The notes below the pieces were generated by a model. That model was not told the DNA's origin. It searched no databases and was given only the letters and a program-made list of their open reading frames with translations. Below are positions 6,621-6,669 of a stretch of 6,669 bases of DNA, in pieces. Made by a program: the position numbers and the translations under genes. Origin of the DNA: Gammaproteobacteria bacterium (GTDB taxonomy: Bacteria; Pseudomonadota; Gammaproteobacteria; Arenicellales; Arenicellaceae). Positions within the stretch are counted from its first letter, which is position 1, and each line of letters starts with the position of its first letter. The stretch spans positions 1-6,669 of the forward strand of contig DNHK01000426.1 of NCBI GenBank assembly GCA_003485905.1. The letters are read 5' to 3'.

Positions 6621-6669
6621 ATGGAAGTGATGGCTATCGATAGTTCAATTAATAGTTTAATTAATAGTT
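6621..6669 (+). CDS. Possible start of the next gene, cut by the right edge
   Basis: An open frame from the ATG at 6621 begins MEVMAIDSSINSLINS and runs off the window; a second in-frame ATG lies at 6630. No product can be named. Against it: no good ribosome site precedes 6621, and the predicted transcription start falls on the same base, which would make the message leaderless. GGAAG at 6623-6627 is too close to 6630 to be convincing. The true start may lie to the right, leaving this as 5' untranslated sequence. Confidence 0.25.
   Translation, partial: MEVMAIDSSINSLINS
6640..6669. repeat. 12-bp tandem repeat, 2.5 copies visible
   Basis: The unit ATAGTTYAATTA occurs at 6640-6651 (Y = C) and 6652-6663 (Y = T), and a half copy ATAGTT reaches the window edge, so more copies may follow. 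It is strongly AT-rich and contains TTAATTAA. If read in the frame opened at 6621, it gives a repeating Ile/Leu-Asn-Ser pattern. Confidence 0.6.

Noticed and set aside
6634..6643. CTATCGATAG perfect 10-bp palindrome
   Set aside because: A single short AT-rich palindrome; no second copy and no known operator match.
1..6669. CRISPR arrays, tRNA/rRNA genes, complete insertion sequences
   Set aside because: No spaced direct repeats, cloverleaf structures or transposase motifs were seen on either strand.

Overview
The window looks like part of a surface-glycan biosynthesis operon from a Gram-negative bacterium, most likely a gammaproteobacterium. Grounds for this are the mid-40s GC content (judged by eye), Arn/Gtr-type lipid-linked sugar genes, and an FNR/ANR-type operator. 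No species can be named. All seven convincing genes are on the + strand and tightly packed. Three junctions overlap (GTGA, TAATG, GTGA), and the other gaps are 3, 17 and 30 nt, so one polycistronic, translationally coupled transcript is likely. It begins upstream of the window.

Layout: (1) 1-927, the 3' part of a membrane-anchored family 2 glycosyltransferase of the polyprenyl-phosphate type (ArnC/GtrB-like). (2) 931-1917, an extended-SDR NAD-dependent sugar epimerase/dehydratase. (3) 1914-3062, a DegT/DnrJ/EryC1/StrS PLP-dependent sugar aminotransferase. (4) 3062-3436, a small four-helix GtrA-family protein. (5) 3454-4212, a class I SAM methyltransferase. (6) 4243-5853, a polytopic membrane protein resembling GT-C/DUF6056-type proteins. 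(7) 5850-6530, a single-pass protein with a predicted periplasmic beta-rich domain. The last 139 bases are mostly intergenic. They hold an inverted repeat at the operon's end, an FNR/ANR-like operator with a plausible promoter pointing right, a short tandem repeat, and possibly the first codons of the next gene.

Working model (inference): the SDR and aminotransferase make a nucleotide-activated amino sugar. The family 2 enzyme loads it onto undecaprenyl phosphate, GtrA helps flip it, and the GT-C-like protein transfers it to a glycan or lipid acceptor in the periplasm, perhaps with the single-pass protein as partner. The methyltransferase may decorate the sugar. This matches the logic of ArnB-ArnC-flippase-ArnT lipid A modification and of GtrA/GtrB/Gtr O-antigen modification, but with a different gene set.

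Points worth a second look: the SDR has Asn where the catalytic Tyr normally sits; the terminal single-pass protein appears to stop just after its globular domain; and the right-hand gene start lies exactly where a class II FNR/ANR promoter would begin transcription.
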